Positions 59,238 through 64,000 of a stretch of 64,000 nt of DNA are shown in pieces. The first letter of the stretch is position 1. Every line of letters begins with the position of its first letter. The DNA comes from Hypomesus transpacificus (taxonomy: Eukaryota; Chordata; Actinopteri; Osmeriformes; Osmeridae). The DNA lies in assembly GCF_021917145.1 (NCBI RefSeq), contig NC_061081.1, forward strand, positions 156,442 to 220,441, in the 5' to 3' direction. The notes under the pieces are model-generated. The model worked only from the letters and a program-made list of their open reading frames with translations. It made no database searches and was not told the origin of the DNA. The position numbers were made by a program, and so were the translations under genes.

Positions 59238-59467
59238 ATATTTAGAAGTTATATTTAAAAAAAGGATCATTTTGAGGAAAAGAGACGCAGGGACAACTCA
59301 ATAGTAAGTTGTGCACAATGTAGAGGGACACAAATTAGTATATTTACATTTCCTTGTATGTTCCCTTCTTGACCTATTTCCATCAGATGGTTCTCTTCGC
59401 CGTGAAAGGGTGCGCCAGGATGTTCGGCCTCACCGTTCAGATTATCTTCTGTGTCGGCTGCTGCCAT
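55860..59467 (-). CDS. unc93b1: UNC93B1, chaperone of endosomal Toll-like receptors
   Basis: Twelve-pass ER membrane protein that carries nucleic-acid-sensing TLRs to endosomes and steadies them there. Twelve exons: 59348-59467, 59026-59164, 58760-58913, 58471-58632, 58182-58311, 57956-58049, 57641-57765, 57240-57422, 56785-57058, 56502-56620, 56303-56425 and 55860-56093. All junction phases agree, giving 578 residues (human 597). Diagnostic segments: EEEEERKYYRRKRLGV, LLQMQLILHYDETYR, GTKWMMFLASGIYALFVSTN, CGAAYRPTEEIDLRS, GSALNKTGLSSLLG and IYHWWQAIAIF. The cytosolic tail has a tyrosine sorting motif YRYL (505-508) followed by EEDNSDES, the segment whose serines regulate signalling in mammals, then a long acidic run. 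The first exon's donor (AAT/GTAAAT) is the least certain junction. Several acceptors sit in (CT)n tracts. Confidence 0.93.
56621..56702. repeat. (GA)n microsatellite at unc93b1 acceptor
   Basis: About 80 bp of GA on the plus strand, (CT)n in gene sense, ending directly at the CAG acceptor of the exon at 56502-56620. Confidence 0.95.
59165..59236. repeat. (GA)n microsatellite at unc93b1 acceptor
   Basis: About 70 bp of GA, (CT)n in gene sense, directly abutting the acceptor of the second exon at 59,164. A shorter one at 58,638-58,672 lies just above the fourth exon. Confidence 0.95.
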
Positions 59468-60130
59468 CTAACGGCCAAGATGGTGTTACAGTAAGAAGAT
59501 CTAGTTCCACTTCTCTGATACATGTATTTCTATAAATAATATTTTTAAATTGACACATTTAGCGGTAGAACCCCAAAAGGCTATAAAGCAGGTTGAGACA
59601 ATAAAATGGACAACGTTGAAGATACACGTTGTAATATTTACAGTCTTATTTACAACATTCTGAAATCTCAACACTAATTTCAAGTCCATGGTATCAAATA
59701 TATCAACACGTAAATTTCAATTGATGAGCGAAAACACCTACCATAATTCTGACATGTGGAACAGTGGTTTGAAGAATGTGCGAGTTCGCATACAACAGAG
59801 ACTGTCGTCTCTCAAATATTTGCAGAATGTCATGCGTTGCCTCTCAAAAGCAAGCACTACTCTGTACTTCTCCTTTTTAGCGTGAACCTGAACAAATATA
59901 AACTTTCACCAAGGAAATGAAACCTCTGCTCTTCTCACTTCCTTGTTTTCATCCGTATTCAGTGCCTCTTAAAGATACAGGACAGAGTAGGCTACTGCAT
60001 CTGTTGCGTTTCTAGATACAATTTAGCACAATAACACGTGTTTAAACTAGGCTATGTCAAATTAAAATGTAAAGAAAGTAGAAACGATCAAGTGAAAGTG
60101 CAAGACTGACTCATGAGGCCAGGACAAAGA
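59468..60130. other. Intergenic gap unc93b1-timm10
   Basis: Holds the unc93b1 5' flank. No TATA box or further exon was recognised. Confidence 0.4.
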
Positions 60131-60136
60131 TTTATT
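60131..60136 (-). terminator. Poly(A) signal of timm10
   Basis: AATAAA on the minus strand about 765 nt beyond the timm10 stop, in the context TTCAATAAATC. This would make a long 3' UTR containing a 119-codon open frame. Confidence 0.45.
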
Positions 60137-60898
60137 GAATGACGAGGACAAAAATGTTAACAAAAACATCAGTAGAAGACAGAAAACGTTAAAAAAAGCA
60201 TACCGTTTTAACAAAATGCTTATTAACAGCCAAAAAAACTAAAACATACTGTACTCCACATTGACATAGCAACAGTCCTCAATAGAACATTTACTATGAT
60301 AAAGGGATGAATTATTTCCAAAACCATTAAAAGCACTTAAATCATCCCTGGTCCACAAAACTTGATTTGACTTCTGGGTGAACTTTGCAGTCCAAATCTT
60401 TAAGAACCCAGACCTGATTGGTTTCATGGTGGCAATAAAGGAAACTTTATTTACTTCTTGATGAAACCTTGTAATGGTCAGTGCCAAAAGAGCATGATCA
60501 TCAGCCTTTAAAGAGTTAACTATGCATAGTGTCTCTTCAGTATAAATAGAAATTACTTGACTCACACCAGAAGTGCAACCAGTTTTTATAACAGACATAA
60601 ATTAAACTCAGAGTACCCCCCCCCTCCCCAATGCATCTCCATTTCTCTCCTCCATAACACTTTGGACCCTACTCCCTTACTTTCAATGGACGGCCCCAAT
60701 GACCCCACACCCCCTTACCCTCATCCCAACTCTCAGTGAAACCCCACTTCAGACAGGACAATCCCTGTCCCATCTCTCATCTCTTGAAGCAGGTCAACTT
60801 CTACCCCACCCCCCCTCTTGCCTCCTTCTTCAAACCCCTTTACCCTTCTACTTTCCCTCGCGTTCTAATCCCATTCTCCTCCTCCTCCTCTGTCCTCT

Positions 60899-61627
60899 CT
60901 ATCCGCTCCCGACAGCAGCTTTCCTCATCATCTCCTCATCCTGCACGGAGAGCTCGGTCAGTTTGCGGCCCAGCCTCTCGTGGAGGTCCAGGTACTTGGC
61001 CACGCAGCGGTCTAGGCACACCGCCTCGCCCTTGGCCAGCTCCGCCTCCTTGTAGTGGGGGGGCACACACTTCCTGTGGCAAGCATTGGTCATCCTGGGA
61101 GAGGAGGAAGGAAAAGGAGGCAGAAGGGATGGAGGGAGGATTGGGTAAGGTAGGGGTCATCAATATGCACAAATTCTGGTAAGATCACAACAGTCGTGAT
61201 CTACCAATGTTCATCCATGCTATCAAGGGAAAACACAACAACGTGATAATGTAGCGTTAAATATATTGAGGATGTCTTTGGGGTGAAAATTCACTGTACA
61301 CTGTAAACATGGTTACGAACAAGTAGAAACTTAATCACTACGTTTATATGGTTACCAATGTCCCATGAGCGTTTAGGAACAGAAGGTTGTTGTTCAATAT
61401 TTTACCTAACAAGTAAGAAGGATCAGATTTCACAATTATTTAGCTTGTTTATTATCTAAAACACGAGGGAGGCTGAGTCAAACATAATTAAATAACATGC
61501 AGAAAAAGCAAGCTAGGTCGAAAGCTAGCTACTGTTAACTTGATAGCCAGCATTACCTATTATACATATCGGCCATCATTTCTACTTCTAGCTCCGCCGC
61601 CAGTTGCTGTGCCTTCAGAGGGTCCAT
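60899..61627 (-). CDS. timm10: Tim10, small chaperone of mitochondrial intermembrane space
   Basis: Tim10 pairs with Tim9 as a hexameric chaperone that guides hydrophobic carriers to the TIM22 inner-membrane translocase. Exons 61557-61627 and 60899-61094 join in phase into 88 residues (human 90). The start [20 protein letters not shown] is nearly the same as in other vertebrates. The twin CX3C motifs CHRKC and CLDRC, which form the two disulphides, are present and spaced as in the family, followed by the helix ending in LTELS. There is no cleavable presequence, as expected for MIA40-dependent import. The upstream region has an ETS-type site and an E-box but no TATA box, like many mitochondrial genes. 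Confidence 0.96.
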
Positions 61628-61752
61628 GTCTGATTCAAGACTGCTCCGGACCCGACGTTCACCAAACTAAACCGTCCAAATGACCACAAACAGCGGCTAA
61701 CCGGCACTGCTTCAGTGGCTCTTCGGTAACCTTCAGAATAGGAGGAAAATAC

Positions 61753-61797
61753 ACGTGTTCCCTCCGGTCAGCAATAGACAGCACTCACTTCCGGTGT
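61753..61797 (-). promoter_or_regulatory. timm10 promoter elements (E-box, ETS site)
   Basis: CACGTG at 61,753-61,758 and ACTTCCGGTG at 61,788-61,797, 126-170 bp above the timm10 ATG. ETS/NRF-2 sites are common in TATA-less promoters of nuclear genes for mitochondrial proteins. The assignment is by motif only. Confidence 0.4.
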
Positions 61798-61799
61798 CA

Positions 61800-62566
61800 A
61801 TAAAGTTTAATATTTTGAATGAATGAATCTCTTGATGAGATATCGATAGGTTACAAAACTAAATCGTAAGTCAATTAATTTAGGTTAAAGTGGTCATTTA
61901 AAGTGGTACTTTGATAATGCAAATTATGTGGTTATTTTCTTTTGACGATCGTGTTCCCTAAAAAGATAAAATGATCAAACGTAAAAATATTAACTTGAAT
62001 AAAAGTAATTCGAGGAAAACTGACTTTAATAGTTACTTTAATGAAACAAAATAATATTTATATTTTATGCTGCACGGGCATGCTTACCATTAAACCATAA
62101 ACAACACCTTTAGAAGTAGTACATTATAAAGAACTTGTAGAACGTAAAACAAAAACAGCTATGGATAGTATCGGTAAAAACATTAGTGAACCCAGTGTTG
62201 GATCAACCATGTAATGACCAAATATGTAACAGAAAGGTGGTTGGTAACAGGTAATTTCTTTTTTTCCGACATTTTGAATGATGCACATACAAACCAAATG
62301 AGCATAATTAACTAAATTCTTTCACTTTCTATTTTACAGTGCCTAAAGCAAAATTCACCACATCATGGGTCAATAATTCTAAAAGCTAGCGAGGCCTCAC
62401 AAAAGTTATATTTTTACACCTTCATAGCACTAGTGTAGATTTGTGCAGGATTTGAATGGCAAAGGCTAAAATCGAAATTTCACCCACCAGTTGTATGAGA
62501 CTGGTAAAACTAGGGATACCATTTTGCTTTGGTAAAGTTAACAAAGGAAAATGTTTTAAGAGAAAG
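61800..62566. other. Intergenic gap
   Basis: AT-rich; includes the 3' flank of the next minus-strand gene. No further feature seen. Confidence 0.4.
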
Positions 62567-64000
62567 TTAGTCTGTCTGATACCCAATCACGTCAATCTCG
62601 TTTTCCTCCTCTTCCATCTCCTCCTCAGTGGTAAATTCCGGAACTGTAAGACCCTCCTCCCACGCTTTTGCCTGTGCGCATGGAGAGTAAACCAGAATGT
62701 CAACCTCCACTTCCTCCTCCTGATCAGAGCTTCCTGTTGAGCCTGTGGTGACCCTGCAAGAGTTCTTGGAAGATGGGTTCTCTTTACTTTGGGTCTGGCG
62801 GTCGGGCAGAGTCATTTTGTTTTTCTGAGACAGGATGAGACATCCCATAGTGGCCTTAAATCCTTCAGTATCCTCTTGTCTGGTGCTCTCTGAAGCTGCA
62901 CAAGCTATAAAAGAATACAGAATACAGTACAAGAGTACATGACAAACATATTTCCAGTCAAAAATGTGATGCATTCTTAAAATGTAATATGCTATGTATT
63001 TGATTAATGGTCTACATCCAAATGTTGAAACATGAAAAGCATGAATGCCAGTTTACCTGCTGCATTAGGCTGAGCTGATGGATGCTCCTTCTCCAAACTG
63101 ACCTCATCTACGCCCACGTCCATCTCTTCTTCACCGCTCACCTCTTCGATAGCGGTGCATTCAGTTGAATTCAGTTGAATTCCGCCCACCACATCCAACT
63201 CTTCACTGGAAATGTCCTCATCCATACTGCCTTTCATCTCTTTTTCAATTACACGTCTGTCTTCCAGACTTTTCTTTTCCTTTGAGTTTTTTTCTCTCTC
63301 TCCTCTAAAACCCATCTCTGGCCCTCCTCTCTTTGTCATTTTGGCCATCTCACTTAAGGTTGGCAACTGTCTTGTTTTACTTTTGAGATTAGTGTTCTCA
63401 CCATATTCCTTGTTTTGTTTCTTTGGAACTAGCTTGGGATCGTCCATGATGGTTATTTCTACTTTTGCTGTGTTCATCTCCAGTGGCAACACCATCATTC
63501 CTTTAAGGTTCTCCAGCACACCAGTCACAGCCTCTCTTTCTTCATGCAACCTCTTTTCTTTCTCTGATGTAGCCGATGTCTTGTCTTCTGATTGCTTGCC
63601 TGATTTCGCTGGTCGGATGATCTCATTATGGTTTTCATCAGTTGTATTTATATTTGCAGTCTGTGAGCCATCAAGAGACAGGAAGATCCCCTCTGTTGAT
63701 TCCTTCCCGTTGCACTTTTCACTTAGTTTCACTAATTCTTCTTCTATAGTTCCAACATCGTTATCAGATTTGCTTGCTTGTTTCTTCTTCACTTCATCCG
63801 TCTTCCTGGTCTTTGGGTGCCGGTGCTTCAGGAGTTCTTGGAACTTCTTCAGAATCACTGTGGGAGGCCGTCTGACTGCGGTCATCTTGTCCTCTGCCGT
63901 CACCCCCACTTCCACCGGACTCCTACCCACTTTCTTTTTTTCGATTTGAGGTCCACCAAGTTCTGGACTGGAGATCTGCGGGTGCCCCATACAGGATTGG
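62567..64000 (-). CDS. Unrecognised charged protein, C-terminal part
   Basis: Two exons are visible: 63057 to at least 63990 (the frame stays open to the window edge) and 62567-62904. The junction is phase 1 on both sides with good GTAAAC and TTTTATAG sites. At least 423 residues are encoded, mostly low-complexity Lys/Glu/Ser-rich and probably disordered. Possible features are a basic start region (VILKKFQELLKHRHPKTRK), LPTLSEMAKMTKRGG, and an acidic end (EEEMEEEENEIDVIGYQTD). No signal peptide, membrane span or known domain is visible. The ATG at 63,990 may be internal. The absence of frameshifts over 1.2 kb and the clean splice site argue for a real gene. Identity unknown; a nuclear protein is a guess from composition. 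Confidence 0.7.

Overview
This window is vertebrate nuclear DNA, almost certainly from a teleost fish. Its genes are split into short exons with GT-AG introns. Intergenic DNA is crowded with (CA)n, (GA)n and (CAGA)n microsatellites, and the mobile elements are typical of fish: an L2/CR1-like LINE, a Tc1-like MITE, a tRNA-derived SINE and C-type lectin copies of the CD209-like kind. The SINE tail and LINE 3' ends look like those of salmonid, pike or smelt relatives, but that placement is impression only.

Layout. 1-8,280: no confident gene, many microsatellites, one possible minus-strand exon at 38-142. 8,280-22,150 is an accessory region. It holds a small transposon with a broken RecQ-like helicase fragment, a decayed cluster of C-type lectin copies in both orientations, several MITEs, a decayed transposase-like gene with palindromic tandem repeats, and a LINE of about 3.9 kb with a nearly complete endonuclease plus reverse-transcriptase frame. 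22,150-25,120 is unremarkable; 25,125-25,855 is a nested inverted-repeat element around a LINE fragment. 26,263-27,871: an N-acetyltransferase 8-like gene (minus). 27,872-36,430: gene-free, microsatellite-rich.

36,433 to the end is gene-dense and ordinary euchromatin: rtn4rl2 (Nogo receptor-like, minus), a beta-B1-like crystallin (minus) head to head with a beta-A1/A4-like crystallin (plus), unc93b1 (endosomal TLR chaperone, minus), timm10 (mitochondrial intermembrane-space chaperone, minus) and the 3' part of an unrecognised acidic/lysine-rich protein (minus). Complete exon models with consistent splice phases were worked out for six genes: nat8-like, rtn4rl2, both crystallins, unc93b1 and timm10.

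The genes do not form one pathway. The two crystallins are a co-oriented-away pair, each with its own TATA box on either side of a roughly 2 kb intergenic region, and are probably co-expressed in lens. rtn4rl2 and timm10 are near neighbours on human chromosome 11q12, which supports conserved linkage. The most unusual points are a MITE that can act as a frame-preserving intron in a lectin gene, nonsense codons in both lectin coiled-coil stalks, an inverted lectin-exon hairpin, perfect 58-bp inverted repeats around a decayed transposase, and (CT)n microsatellites serving as polypyrimidine tracts of unc93b1 introns. No clearly new biological system was found.
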